NCBI RefSeq assembly: GCF_033097525.1
Contig: NZ_CP109907.1
Span: 1,798,001-1,862,000, forward strand
Source of the DNA: Sphingobacterium sp. UGAL515B_05
GTDB taxonomy: Bacteria > Bacteroidota > Bacteroidia > Sphingobacteriales > Sphingobacteriaceae
Length of the DNA: 64,000 nucleotides
Reading direction: 5' to 3'
Part shown: positions 37,851 through 47,418 of the stretch, one piece after another
Layout of the letters: each line of letters begins with the position of its first letter
Position numbering within the stretch: position 1 is the first letter of the stretch
The notes under the pieces: generated by a model
What the model was told of the DNA's origin: nothing
Seen by the model: only the letters and a program-made list of their open reading frames with translations
The model's database searches: none
Made by a program: the position numbers and the translations under genes

Positions 37851-40340
37851 TTAAAACTTATAACTCAATGCAACAGCAGCATTTCTTGGATCGATCTGAT
37901 TAATAAAACCACCTCGGAAGTATGAATTCAATCCAATCTCATTGGTGATATTATTCACAAAGACTTTCGCATCAAATTTGCGCCATTTGTATCCCACCTG
38001 TGCATTTAATGTGGTATAAGCTGGCATATTGAAAGGTTCTGTACCATAATATTCGCCATGTCCATTTGGCGTTAAGCTATATTCATTGACAGGTCGGTCT
38101 CCAACATAATAAACGCCCGCACTTAAACTCAGGTTCCGAAGAGCTCCTTGATCAAATACATATTGTATCCATGCATTTGCCGTATGTTTTGGCGCATTCA
38201 TCGGTGCCGATCCATCCATATAAGATGGTGAATTTTTATATCGTGCATCTAAATAAGCATAGCCCAACATCACAGTCAAATTTTCCAATACGCGACCGTT
38301 CAACTCAGCCTCAATACCATCGCGTACCAAATCCCCAGCCTTAAAGTATAATCCTGTAGGATCATTGGTTCCGGCCTTATACTCCGCATTGGTCAAGTTA
38401 GAGGTATAAATATGGAAATAGGTTAAATTGAAACGTAACCGATTATTCAGCCAATCGGATTTAATTCCCCCCTCAAATTGTTCGGTTTTAGAAGCACCTG
38501 CTGCTGTACCATCGGTTAATGGATTCGCAGCATTCCTTAAATTCGTTGAGTTTGTATAAGACCCAAATACATTAAAATTCTCAAATGGCGTAACTATCAC
38601 CCCCGCCATTGGATTCCATGCAGACTCCCTTTTATTACCGTTTGATGTGAAATCTTTTGTTGTAATTTCGGAATAACGTAAACCTAATACAGCCTTAATG
38701 TATTTATTAAATTCAATAACATCCTGCCCCATAAATCCGATAGAAGAATAATAACTTCGTACGGGAGTTCCTGCCGTATAAGCAATTTGCTTTCCTTTTC
38801 GCTGGTTACCCAATGAATCGACATAGACAACCTCGGATAGGTCATTTACCCAATCGCCGTGAATATCAATAATATCAATTACAGAACTATTTTGATCGGC
38901 TTTTTTCAAAAGAACATTTTTCTCCAGCGGACTTAATTTTCCTGTGAAAGAAGTTGTTGTCGCATCAGCAATACGATAGTCCACCCCGGCTTGAACCAAA
39001 TGTTTTACTTTGCCCGTATAAAGATCTTTTCCGATCAAGTCAAATTGAAAAGTTTTATTCTTGTCATCGCGCAGGTTTTTGCTCATTGAGCGCGAGAATG
39101 TATTATATTGTTTTGCATCGTCTTTAATCAATGAGGAAGAAGATGATTGGTTATCAACCTGGTAAGATGATGTTGCAATAGAAGCTCTGATGCTCCAGCG
39201 ATCGGTCAATTCATGATTGATCTGAGCCATAAAGCTCTTCATCTCTGTATTATTATTATCGGAATTGAAGCCCAAAAACTTATTGTTCGGGATAACATAT
39301 AACGCATTCACGCCTTGCGAAGGATTTAAATTGACTGCGGAATTAACCGGCGTGCGATTATCGTTAAAATAATCACCCTCCAAAGTAATTGTCGTCTTAT
39401 CCGTTGGTTTCCAAGCTAAGGATGGATTTAGATAAACACGGTTGGAAGATACACTTTTGCGGTAGCTATCGCTACGTTCATAAGCGCCATCCATTCGAAA
39501 AGCAACGGTCTCTTTCTTATCTAGTACCGTTTGGAAATCAAAGGTTGGGCGGAATTGCCCCCAGCTTCCTGCACGGACACCAACCTCTCCAGAATTCGTG
39601 AAATTAGGGGTTTTAGTGACCACATTAATTACCCCACCAGCATTACCAATATCCGTAATAACGCCCTGTGTAACCGCAGCAGACCCTTTAATCATTTGAA
39701 TAGACTCCACACCTTGCATATCCACGACTCCAGATGCAGTCTGAAATTGAGAGTCCATCCGCACACCGTTCTTCAATACAGGTACCCCTCTGAAACCACG
39801 TGTTGACAAAGATTCTTTAACACCCCCATAAGAACCAAACAAGGTTACCCCCGGAATATTTCTTACAGCATCCGTCAACGTCAGAATACCCTGATCTTGA
39901 ATGACCTTATTGGAGATGACAGAAATACTCTGAATTTGATCCGAAGGTTTCAATGGCATACGTGTAATCATTTCCAAGCCTTTTGGCTTTTTGTTGCGTT
40001 CACCAAACACTTCTACCTCATCAATTGCCTGCTCATTGCTCACTAGGGTGATTGGATCAATAATCACTTCAGGGCTCTTCGTGCTAAAAACATAATCAAT
40101 AACGGTGGTTTGGTAGCCCATATAAGTGAATTTAATCACCGTATTTTGGTCGATGCCATGTAGTCTAAAATGACCTCTATGGTCTGTACGGACCTTTTTA
40201 TCTCCGATTGAAACGGTTACTGAACTTAAGGGATTATTTTGTATATCGACGACTTTACCTTTGACGATTCCCGAGGTTTGACCATATACTGCACCTCCGA
40301 TTAAAAATGTAGAAGCAAGAGCTAGTAAGTGTTTGTCCAT
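37851..40340 (-). CDS. TonB-dependent siderophore-type receptor
   Basis: 829 aa with a signal peptide ending AVYGQ. A carboxypeptidase-regulatory-like domain follows (about 25-110), then the plug (QSISVISNKVIQDQG, DAVRNIPGVTLFGSYGG, STRGFRG, ESIQMIKGSAAVTQG) and a 22-strand-type barrel ending KVFVNNITNE...AALSYKF-like with terminal Phe. The QSISVI and ALRNIPGV-like motifs are those of the ferric-siderophore receptor subfamily (FhuA/FcuA type). It probably imports a ferric siderophore across the outer membrane using TonB energy. Fur-like palindromes just upstream agree with iron control. The exact siderophore is unknown. Confidence 0.9.
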   Translation of the reverse strand: MDKHLLALASTFLIGGAVYGQTSGIVKGKVVDIQNNPLSSVTVSIGDKKVRTDHRGHFRLHGIDQNTVIKFTYMGYQTTVIDYVFSTKSPEVIIDPITLVSNEQAIDEVEVFGERNKKPKGLEMITRMPLKPSDQIQSISVISNKVIQDQGILTLTDAVRNIPGVTLFGSYGGVKESLSTRGFRGVPVLKNGVRMDSQFQTASGVVDMQGVESIQMIKGSAAVTQGVITDIGNAGGVINVVTKTPNFTNSGEVGVRAGSWGQFRPTFDFQTVLDKKETVAFRMDGAYERSDSYRKSVSSNRVYLNPSLAWKPTDKTTITLEGDYFNDNRTPVNSAVNLNPSQGVNALYVIPNNKFLGFNSDNNNTEMKSFMAQINHELTDRWSIRASIATSSYQVDNQSSSSSLIKDDAKQYNTFSRSMSKNLRDDKNKTFQFDLIGKDLYTGKVKHLVQAGVDYRIADATTTSFTGKLSPLEKNVLLKKADQNSSVIDIIDIHGDWVNDLSEVVYVDSLGNQRKGKQIAYTAGTPVRSYYSSIGFMGQDVIEFNKYIKAVLGLRYSEITTKDFTSNGNKRESAWNPMAGVIVTPFENFNVFGSYTNSTNLRNAANPLTDGTAAGASKTEQFEGGIKSDWLNNRLRFNLTYFHIYTSNLTNAEYKAGTNDPTGLYFKAGDLVRDGIEAELNGRVLENLTVMLGYAYLDARYKNSPSYMDGSAPMNAPKHTANAWIQYVFDQGALRNLSLSAGVYYVGDRPVNEYSLTPNGHGEYYGTEPFNMPAYTTLNAQVGYKWRKFDAKVFVNNITNEIGLNSYFRGGFINQIDPRNAAVALSYKF

Positions 40341-40361
40341 GTTAATAATTTTGGGTAATTA

Positions 40362-40425
40362 TTTTTAATTATTCTAAATAACACCGCAAAGGTATAAAAA
40401 ATAACTTATTTAGAATGATTAAAAA
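40362..40425 (-). promoter_or_regulatory. Fur-like operator region upstream of the siderophore receptor
   Basis: Two 20-bp arms (40362-40381 and 40406-40425) are inverted copies with one mismatch, around a 24-bp spacer. Each arm contains ATTCTAAAT or its complement, and each reads as a 7-1-7 box (TTTTAAT-T-ATTCTAA, TTAGAAT-G-ATTAAAA), resembling Fur-family sites. Confidence 0.5.
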
Positions 40426-40426
40426 T

Positions 40427-40465
40427 AAAAAAGTCCCGAACCACCTCAGGTTCAGGACTTTTTTA
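40427..40465 (-). terminator. Terminator of the NagB/PIG-L gene
   Basis: 12-bp stem with one mismatch (40431-40442 with 40449-40460), with A and T runs on either side. Confidence 0.85.
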
Positions 40466-40502
40466 TGTCGTCAGACAGTTATTTTATAGTCAGACAATTA
40501 TT

Positions 40503-42431
40503 CTAGTCAAATTTCCATCTTACGAACGCTTCAATAGCTTCATAATTTGCAAGACCTAATTGGTCATATAAAGCTGCGGTTTCGCTTGTACGGTCTTCAG
40601 CACGTACCCAGAATTCACGTGGATCATCTCCAGGGAATACAGGTAAATCTTTTTGAGATTGGTGTTTGAAGATGGCTAAACGTTTGCGATAAACTTCTTG
40701 TGGAGATAACGGAACGGCCATTTGGATCTCGTGGATCGGGTATTCATGCCATGCTCCTCTGTATAACCATAACCAACAATCTTTGGTCCACTCATCTGTC
40801 TTGCTCAATCTGCTCAATGCTTCAAACAAGATATCGAAACATACTTTATGCGTACCGTGTGGGTCAGCAAAGTCACCTGCAGCAAATACCTGGTGTGGTT
40901 TTACCTGACGCAACAATTCCATTGTTTGTTGAATATCATCTTCAAAAGATACATTTTTTGAAAACTTCTGTCTATCATAGAAGGGTAGATCCTGGAAATG
41001 GATATTTTCATCGGGCAAACCAACCAAACGAGCTCCTGCGATCGCCTCACCCTTACGGATCAATGCTTTGATTTTACGCACAAGTTCAGTATCGATCTGA
41101 TTTGGTTTTTTTGTCGCAAAAATTGCTCTTTCCTCATCATAAATTCGACCGATCTGAGAAGCTTCCGCCTCTGCCCCTATTTGTTTAGCTAAATCTTCAG
41201 CAAACTCCAGATAACGTACCACGTCATCATCCCAAACAGCTGTATTACCACAAGTTTGGTAAGCAACATGGACATTGTGTCCTTGGTCTGCCAGACGAAT
41301 AAATGTACCCCCCATCGAGATGACATCATCATCCGGGTGTGGAGAAAATACAATTACATTTTTCTTCGCCGGATTGGCACGCTCAGGACGTTGTGAATCG
41401 TCAACATTGGGTTTACCTCCTGGCCATCCCGTGATCGTATGTTGAAGTTCGTTGAATATACGGATGTTGATATTATATGCCGGACCGGTTTCTGTAACCA
41501 ACTTGGCCATCCCGTGTGCATTATAATCCTCGTCGGTAAGTTTCAGGATTGGTTTTTTGATCTCTAACGCTAACCAAACGACTGCTTTTTTAATTAACGA
41601 AGGTGTCCAGGTAACATCTTCAGCCAACCAAGGAAGATCAAAACGTGTCAACAATGAAGCAGCAGCTTCATCAAGAATAAATTCAACGTTATCTGATAAT
41701 TGAAGATAAGTTGCAGGAATCTCTGCGGAGATTTCACCCTCAACTGCTTTTTTAATGATCTCAGCCTTTGTCTCGGTCCAAGCCATCAAAATGATCTCTC
41801 TCGCTTTAAAAATTGTACCTACACCCATGGTAATCGCTTTTGTTGGTACATTTTCTTTTCCACCAAAAGCACGTGAAGCATCGCGACGGGTCAAATCGTC
41901 CAACGTTACGACACGTGTACCTGAGTTAGGTGCAGAACCTGGCTCATTGAAACCGATATGGCCGGTACGGCCAATACCTAATAATTGAATATCTAAACCT
42001 CCAGCAGCTGTAATTTTCTGTTCGTAAGCCTCACAGAATGCATTTACTTGGTCAGGAGCTAAGGTACCATCTGGAATATTTACATTGGCTGCATCAATAT
42101 CTACGTGGTCGAACAGGTTTTTGTTCATAAAGGTCACATAGCTCTGATCAGCGTCAGGTTGCATCGGGTAGTATTCGTCAAGATTGAAGGTAATCACGTT
42201 CTTAAAGCTTAAACCTTCTTCTTTATGCAAACGAATCAATTCTTGATAGACTTTTACCGGTGTGGCACCAGTAGCAAGGCCCAGAACAGCTTTCTCACCT
42301 TTCTCTTGCTTTGCACGAATAATTTCAGCAATACGATTTGCAACGTTTTTCGAAGCTGAATTTTGATCTGGATAGACGCTCACAGGGACTTTTTCGAAGC
42401 GCGTTTCTTCCAATAAATTTAATCTAGCCAT
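40503..42431 (-). CDS. nagB: Glucosamine-6-phosphate deaminase fused to a PIG-L-type deacetylase domain
   Basis: 642 aa. Residues about 15-265 are a NagB/6-phosphogluconolactonase-like domain: GLATGATPVKVYQEL, ITFNLDEYYP (D85), LLGIGRTGHIGFNEPGS (H158, E163). Residues about 355-600 are a PIG-L/LmbE zinc hydrolase: FSPHPDDDVISMGG (H365, D367, D368) and later DPHGTHKVC. NagB turns glucosamine-6-phosphate into fructose-6-phosphate and ammonia; PIG-L enzymes remove N-acetyl from GlcNAc conjugates. The fusion may couple deacetylation with deamination. The Asp that precedes the loop His in E. coli NagB (NDGH) is Thr here (T156). The arrangement is common in Bacteroidota; whether both halves are active is unproven. 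Confidence 0.88.
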   Translation of the reverse strand: MARLNLLEETRFEKVPVSVYPDQNSASKNVANRIAEIIRAKQEKGEKAVLGLATGATPVKVYQELIRLHKEEGLSFKNVITFNLDEYYPMQPDADQSYVTFMNKNLFDHVDIDAANVNIPDGTLAPDQVNAFCEAYEQKITAAGGLDIQLLGIGRTGHIGFNEPGSAPNSGTRVVTLDDLTRRDASRAFGGKENVPTKAITMGVGTIFKAREIILMAWTETKAEIIKKAVEGEISAEIPATYLQLSDNVEFILDEAAASLLTRFDLPWLAEDVTWTPSLIKKAVVWLALEIKKPILKLTDEDYNAHGMAKLVTETGPAYNINIRIFNELQHTITGWPGGKPNVDDSQRPERANPAKKNVIVFSPHPDDDVISMGGTFIRLADQGHNVHVAYQTCGNTAVWDDDVVRYLEFAEDLAKQIGAEAEASQIGRIYDEERAIFATKKPNQIDTELVRKIKALIRKGEAIAGARLVGLPDENIHFQDLPFYDRQKFSKNVSFEDDIQQTMELLRQVKPHQVFAAGDFADPHGTHKVCFDILFEALSRLSKTDEWTKDCWLWLYRGAWHEYPIHEIQMAVPLSPQEVYRKRLAIFKHQSQKDLPVFPGDDPREFWVRAEDRTSETAALYDQLGLANYEAIEAFVRWKFD

Positions 42432-42460
42432 TTTATGGGTATGTTGATAAACGTGAATTA

Positions 42461-42468
42461 CAAATTTA
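42461..42468 (-). promoter_or_regulatory. Putative -7 element for nagB
   Basis: TAAATTTG on the minus strand, matching TAnnTTTG, 30 bp before the ATG. A -33 TTG at proper spacing is not evident. Confidence 0.4.
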
Positions 42469-42572
42469 TAAAATTAGTACCTCAAGTTGAAGTAAAATTT
42501 TAATAAAGTCGTTCTTTCTTAGCGATATTTTAAATAAAACCTTTTAGCTATTCTGTTAGCTCAATAATAGGG

Positions 42573-43721
42573 TTATACCTTATTCAAAATCTCGACGGCT
42601 TTTAATAGCGTTTCATCCTTTTTAGCGAAACAGACCCGCAAAACTTGTTGATTTGTAGCTTCTTTATAGAACGCCGAAAGTGGGATTGTTGCAATTTTGT
42701 GTTGTCTAGTTAACGAACAAGCAAATTCAAATTCCTTCTCCTGACTGATAGCACTATAATCTATATTAAGGAAATAAGTTCCTTCGCAAGGAAGAATCTT
42801 AAACCGGGATCCCTTTAATCCATCCTTCAACAAATTCCTTTTCCGCTCAAAAAAATCCGATAGGCCTTTGACATAGCTTATATCCTCCAGATATGCTGCG
42901 ATAGCGAATTGCATGGGCGTATTTACGCTAAACACATTGAACTGATGTACTTTTCTAAATTCTTGCGTTAATTGCTCCGGGGCGATGCAATAACCAATTT
43001 TCCAACCTGTTGTATGCAATAACTTTCCAAAGGAAGCAATAACAAAACTTCGCTCCCGCAAGGTGGGTATCTCCAGTACCGATTGGGGCGAAACACCATC
43101 GAAAACAATATGCTCGTATACCTCATCGCTCAGCAACAACGCATGGGTACCTGATAACAAATCTCCAAGTTTAATCAATTCTTCTCTACCAAGTACTTTG
43201 CCTGTTGGATTATTCGGATTATTGATGATGATTAAACGGGTTTTGGAATTAATTAACGTAGCTACGTAATCCCAGTCAATCTGAAAATCCGGAGCTAATA
43301 ATCGCACGGGAATAACTTTACCACCGAACAACTCGATCGTCGGCGCATAACAATCGTATGCCGGTTCAAAGATAATAACCTCATCTTGTGGCCTTACAAC
43401 TGTGGCAATAGCTGTAAAAATTGCTTGTGTGCCGCCAGACGTCACAGTAAGCTCCGTTGTAGCATCAACCGACACGTCATAAACTTCACGATATTTTTTG
43501 GCGATAGTATCACGTAATGTCTGTGCCCCAATCATTGGCGCATACTGGTTATGCCCCTGTTCCATTGCCTTAGAAACCAATTGAACCAACTTCGGATCGG
43601 TCTCAAAGTCAGGAAAACCTTGCGACAGATTTAAGGCTTGCTGCTCATTGGCAAGCATCGTCATTTTGGTAAAGATCGTCGTACCGACATGTGGAAGTTT
43701 AGAAGTTAGGTTGAAGTTCAT
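42573..43721 (-). CDS. PLP-dependent aminotransferase, methionine aminotransferase (YbdL) type
   Basis: 382 aa, fold type I. The PLP lysine is K233 in SFGKLLHTTGWKIGY; NNPNNPTGKV (168-175), SDEVYEH (198-204) and NLSQGFPDF near the N-terminus are class I/II aminotransferase motifs. The N-terminus SKLPHVGTTIFTKMTMLANEQQALNLSQGFPDF closely follows E. coli YbdL, which prefers methionine, His and Phe. A kynurenine aminotransferase assignment is the main alternative. It is divergent from the thioredoxin-like gene; the 72-bp gap holds that gene's promoter. Confidence 0.88.
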   Translation of the reverse strand: MNFNLTSKLPHVGTTIFTKMTMLANEQQALNLSQGFPDFETDPKLVQLVSKAMEQGHNQYAPMIGAQTLRDTIAKKYREVYDVSVDATTELTVTSGGTQAIFTAIATVVRPQDEVIIFEPAYDCYAPTIELFGGKVIPVRLLAPDFQIDWDYVATLINSKTRLIIINNPNNPTGKVLGREELIKLGDLLSGTHALLLSDEVYEHIVFDGVSPQSVLEIPTLRERSFVIASFGKLLHTTGWKIGYCIAPEQLTQEFRKVHQFNVFSVNTPMQFAIAAYLEDISYVKGLSDFFERKRNLLKDGLKGSRFKILPCEGTYFLNIDYSAISQEKEFEFACSLTRQHKIATIPLSAFYKEATNQQVLRVCFAKKDETLLKAVEILNKV

Positions 43722-43762
43722 TTTTTGACATTTTATTAATCTACTAAATTAGTGGATTTTCT

Positions 43763-43770
43763 TATATTTG
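43763..43770 (+). promoter_or_regulatory. -7 promoter element of the TlpA-like gene
   Basis: TATATTTG, an exact TAnnTTTG match, 23 bp before the chosen ATG at 43794. It argues against the longer frame from 43752, which would start upstream of this promoter. Confidence 0.5.
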
Positions 43771-43793
43771 TAAATATATATAAGAATAATAAC

Positions 43794-44477
43794 ATGATAA
43801 AATACATCACACTACTTTTTTTAGTTCTGCCATTCTTTGGTTCTGCACAAAAAAAAGAACTTACCAAAGAGGAGTATATTGCACGCGTTAAGGCTGCTCC
43901 GGATTCTATATCGACATTGGTTGACTTGCGTAGAGTCGGCGGTTATGATCCAGTATATACCGAGCTTCAGGCGCTCTATAATACCTTGGGTAAAAATGTC
44001 AAGAATTCAAGTGAAGGGAAAGAGTTCCAAGACTACTTAAATACGTTGGAAACGGTTCAAATTGGGAAAATAGCACCCGCGTTTACGCAAAATGACACTA
44101 CTGGTAACCCTGTAAAGCTTTCGGACTTTAAAGGAAAGTATGTTCTCCTTGATTTTTGGGCATCTTGGTGTCCCGATTGCCGTGTCGAAAGCCCAGATCT
44201 TGTAAAAACATATCAACAATTTAAAGGTGAAAACTTTGAAATATTGGGTATATCCTTTGACAAGGATCGCAATTCCTGGATTAAAGCCATCCATGCAGAT
44301 AAATTGCACTGGCGTCATGTTTCGGATCTTAAACGTTGGCAAAATGACGTCGGAACATTATACGGCGTAAAATCTATTCCTCAGAATGTACTGATCGATC
44401 CCAATGGGAAAATCGTCGCCAAGAATTTACATGGTGATGCTTTACGCGCGAAATTGAAAGAAGTCCTGAAAAAGTAA
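43794..44477 (+). CDS. TlpA/ResA-like exported thioredoxin-fold protein
   Basis: 227 aa with a signal peptide ending FFGSAQ. After a helical linker (about 20-85) comes an AhpC/TSA-TlpA thioredoxin domain: IGKIAPAFTQNDTTGNPVKLSDFKGKYVLLDFWASWCPDC, with the redox pair CPDC, then GISFDKDRNSW and the cis-Pro SIPQNVLIDPNGKIVAKNL. Such periplasmic proteins reduce disulfides, for instance in cytochrome c maturation or outer-membrane protein quality control. Its partner is not visible here. A strong terminator follows, so it is monocistronic. Confidence 0.9.
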   Translation: MIKYITLLFLVLPFFGSAQKKELTKEEYIARVKAAPDSISTLVDLRRVGGYDPVYTELQALYNTLGKNVKNSSEGKEFQDYLNTLETVQIGKIAPAFTQNDTTGNPVKLSDFKGKYVLLDFWASWCPDCRVESPDLVKTYQQFKGENFEILGISFDKDRNSWIKAIHADKLHWRHVSDLKRWQNDVGTLYGVKSIPQNVLIDPNGKIVAKNLHGDALRAKLKEVLKK

Positions 44478-44494
44478 ACTATAGATGATCCATA

Positions 44495-44532
44495 AAAAAG
44501 ACCATGCTTTAGTAAAAGCATGGTCTTTTTAT
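44495..44532 (+). terminator. Terminator of the TlpA-like gene
   Basis: 13-bp perfect stem (44498-44510 with 44515-44527), 4-nt loop, flanking A and T runs. Confidence 0.92.
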
Positions 44533-44630
44533 TTTTATTCTTTGGAAAACCCCATTTTTCTGAAAAAATCTATTTTAAGATGATCCCGGTAAATTAGGAT
44601 ATTAAACCATTGATTGCCCCTTTTTCTCGC

Positions 44631-46016
44631 TTAGCCAAACAAAGCACTGAAGATGTCCTCCAATTTGGCAACCGGACGAATGGCAATATTATATTTTTTA
44701 GCATCCAATCCTTTGGTATTGAATTTAGAAATAAAAATACCATCAAAGCCCAACTTCTCGGCCTCCTGTATACGCTGTTCAATGCGATTTACGGCCCTTA
44801 TCTCGCCCGATAAACCAACCTCACCGGCAAAAGTCAGATTGGATCGAATCGCGATATCTTGTTGTGAAGAAATAATTGCAACAACAACAGCCAAATCGAT
44901 CGCAGGATCTTCAACACGCAAGCCACCCGCAATATTCAAAAACACATCCTGTGCACTTAACCTAAAACCAAAGCGTTTCTCCAAAACAGCCAACAGCATA
45001 TTTAATCGCTTCGTATCGTAACCTGTAGAAGAGCGTTGGGCATTTCCAAACGCCGAGTTACTCACCAGTGCCTGTACTTCAATCATCATAGGGCGCATTC
45101 CTTCGAGCATCGCCGCAATGGAAACACCACTAACAGGTTCATCGCGCTGGGAAATCATAATCTCCGAAGGATTCGACACTTCCCTTAGCCCCGACCCCTG
45201 CATTTCATAAATACCGAGTTCTGAAGCAGATCCAAAGCGATTTTTTACAGCCCGTAAAATTCGGTATACATGATGACGATCACCCTCGAATTGAAGCACC
45301 GTATCCACCATATGCTCTAAAACCTTGGGGCCTGCTATAGACCCGTCCTTCGTAATATGCCCTACAATAAAAACAGGTGTACTGGTTTCCTTTGCAAACC
45401 GCAGCAATTCTGCGGTACATTCGCGTACCTGAGAAACCGACCCTGGCGCCGATTCAATTTGTGCGGAATGTAAAGTCTGTATAGAATCTATGACAATGAC
45501 ATTCGGCTGTACTGTCTCAATCTGCTTGAAAATATTTTGAGTCGATGTCTCGGTAAGGATATAACAATTTGCTTTAGAAGATTGTGACAATCGCTCGGCC
45601 CGCATCTTAATTTGCTGTTCGCTTTCTTCTCCAGATATATAAAGTGTCTTGACTTGGGGGATCGATAAAGCGAGCTGTAACATCAACGTAGACTTCCCAA
45701 TACCGGGTTCGCCTCCGATAAGTACCAAGGATCCCGGAACGATACCACCACCAAGAACCCGGTTAAATTCCTGATCAGGAGTCAATATCCGTAATTCATC
45801 CTGATAGACAATTTCGTGGATGATCGCAGCTTTATTCGCTCTTTTCGTGCTTCCACCTGTGGTAGAACTGCGCCATTCGGGCACTTTTGAGCTCGTCTTT
45901 TCGACGACTTCCTCAACAAAACTATTCCATTGCTTACAAGAAGGGCATTGTCCCATCCATTTGGGAGACTCGTAGCCACAGTTTTGACAGAAGTATGCTG
46001 ATTTTGATTTTGCCAT
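44631..46016 (-). CDS. radA: DNA repair protein RadA
   Basis: 461 aa. The N-terminal C4 zinc finger is CQNCGYESPKWMGQCPSCKQW (cysteines at 10, 13, 25, 28). The RecA-like ATPase has Walker A GGEPGIGKSTL and VIVIDSIQTL. The RadA-specific KNRFG motif is present (VKNRFGSASELGIYEM), followed by a Lon-protease-like C-terminal domain. RadA promotes branch migration in recombinational repair. Monocistronic; the 240-bp gap on its left (46017-46257) holds no convincing gene. Confidence 0.97.
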   Translation of the reverse strand: MAKSKSAYFCQNCGYESPKWMGQCPSCKQWNSFVEEVVEKTSSKVPEWRSSTTGGSTKRANKAAIIHEIVYQDELRILTPDQEFNRVLGGGIVPGSLVLIGGEPGIGKSTLMLQLALSIPQVKTLYISGEESEQQIKMRAERLSQSSKANCYILTETSTQNIFKQIETVQPNVIVIDSIQTLHSAQIESAPGSVSQVRECTAELLRFAKETSTPVFIVGHITKDGSIAGPKVLEHMVDTVLQFEGDRHHVYRILRAVKNRFGSASELGIYEMQGSGLREVSNPSEIMISQRDEPVSGVSIAAMLEGMRPMMIEVQALVSNSAFGNAQRSSTGYDTKRLNMLLAVLEKRFGFRLSAQDVFLNIAGGLRVEDPAIDLAVVVAIISSQQDIAIRSNLTFAGEVGLSGEIRAVNRIEQRIQEAEKLGFDGIFISKFNTKGLDAKKYNIAIRPVAKLEDIFSALFG

Positions 46017-46257
46017 GCTACGAAATTACAAATTTATAGCTGTTAAAAGCGTAATATCATGCCCCATACGTATTATATTACCCAGGATATTACGCAAGGA
46101 CTGATCAACCTTTCCATAATGCTACTTCTATGGCGGCTTAAGTCAATATACAGTATATTACATATTACTAGCTACCACATCACTATTTTAACAATACGTG
46201 AACAATGCTGCGTGTATACTGAAACCTTACTGACAAACCTTAAAAAAAACGAAGTGT

Positions 46258-47418
46258 TTATTCTTCATTTTCTTTTAAGATGCGCAAGAAATTTTGTCCC
46301 ATGATCTTCGCAACATCCGTTTTTGTATAACCTCTCTCCAACAGCGCTTTGGTCAGTAGTGGAAATTTAGAAACATCTTCCAGACCTTGCGGTGAGGATT
46401 CTATGCCATCGAAGTCCGAGCCTACAGCCACATGATCAATACCTACTTTTTTGACCAGATAGTCGATATGATCCAATAGTTTCGAAAGTGGAGCATCGGC
46501 TTGCCGTTGAAGTTCTTTTGGCAACTTTTCATACATGGACCAGGTACTCAATGTTGTATCCCCCTTATCACCAAATTTGCCTACATACAAATCCTTAAGT
46601 CTTGTTTCATAGGATGGATCCAAAAAACCTGAATAAAAATTGACACCAACAACGCCGCCATTTTTTTTCAATGCCTCCAATTGTGCATCTTTCAGATTGC
46701 GGAAATGTGGACATAATTCATAGGCGTTGCTATGGGAAACCAAGATCGGTTTCGTCGTTGTCGCCAGCACATCATAGAAAGTCTGCTCTCCGCCATGGGA
46801 CAGATCAACCATCATCCCTAATGCGTTCATCTTCCGAATAATTGCTCGACCTTCTACTGTCAGCCCTTTATCCTTGGGATTCATACGCCCTGATTCCATT
46901 GCAGCGCAACTCGCCCAGGACAAATTGTAGTTCCAGGTTAAAGTGAGGTATCTGGCACCACGCGCATAGAGTCGCACGAGATTATCAATTTTTCCTTCAA
47001 TCATATTTCCACCTTCCACACCGATTAAAGCAACTATTTTACCTGATTTCAATATAGCCTCAATGTCACGTGAAGATTTTGCCAAGCTTATTTTATCGGC
47101 ATTTTCTGCAATCATCTTTTCCAATGCATCGATCTGGTCATTGGCGTGCTTAAATGCCCCGGATTTCCATTTCGCATCATCAGACCAAACAGCAAACACC
47201 TGTACATCGACACCTCCCTCCCGCAGTCGCGGTAAATCAGTAGCTCCTGTACTTATTCGCTGGCCGATATTTTTCCCGGGGAAAATGGATTCGTAAATCA
47301 CATCATTGTGTCCGTCGACGACCACCAAATCTTGGTGTATCTGTTTATAGTCTTGACTATATCCAACATTGTTGAGTGTCGTCATTGCTAGTCCAAGTAA
47401 TAGCAGGCTTTTTATCAT
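46258..47418 (-). CDS. Membrane dipeptidase, peptidase family M19
   Basis: 386 aa with a signal peptide ending NVGYSQ. M19 zinc-site motifs are present: VVDGHNDVI (H37, D39), GVEGGNMIEG, the metal-bridging Glu region, LSHGGEQTFYDVL, PILVSHSNAYELCPHFRNL and VAVGSDFDGIE. These enzymes split dipeptides, often L-D or D-containing ones, in the periplasm. Its ATG overlaps the stop of the serine-hydrolase gene by 4 bp (47415-47418), so the two are translationally coupled and may together process peptidoglycan peptides. Confidence 0.92.
   Translation of the reverse strand: MIKSLLLLGLAMTTLNNVGYSQDYKQIHQDLVVVDGHNDVIYESIFPGKNIGQRISTGATDLPRLREGGVDVQVFAVWSDDAKWKSGAFKHANDQIDALEKMIAENADKISLAKSSRDIEAILKSGKIVALIGVEGGNMIEGKIDNLVRLYARGARYLTLTWNYNLSWASCAAMESGRMNPKDKGLTVEGRAIIRKMNALGMMVDLSHGGEQTFYDVLATTTKPILVSHSNAYELCPHFRNLKDAQLEALKKNGGVVGVNFYSGFLDPSYETRLKDLYVGKFGDKGDTTLSTWSMYEKLPKELQRQADAPLSKLLDHIDYLVKKVGIDHVAVGSDFDGIESSPQGLEDVSKFPLLTKALLERGYTKTDVAKIMGQNFLRILKENEE

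Noticed and set aside
46059-46304. 81-aa frame between radA and the dipeptidase gene
   Set aside because: It overlaps the end of the dipeptidase gene on the other strand and has no family features.
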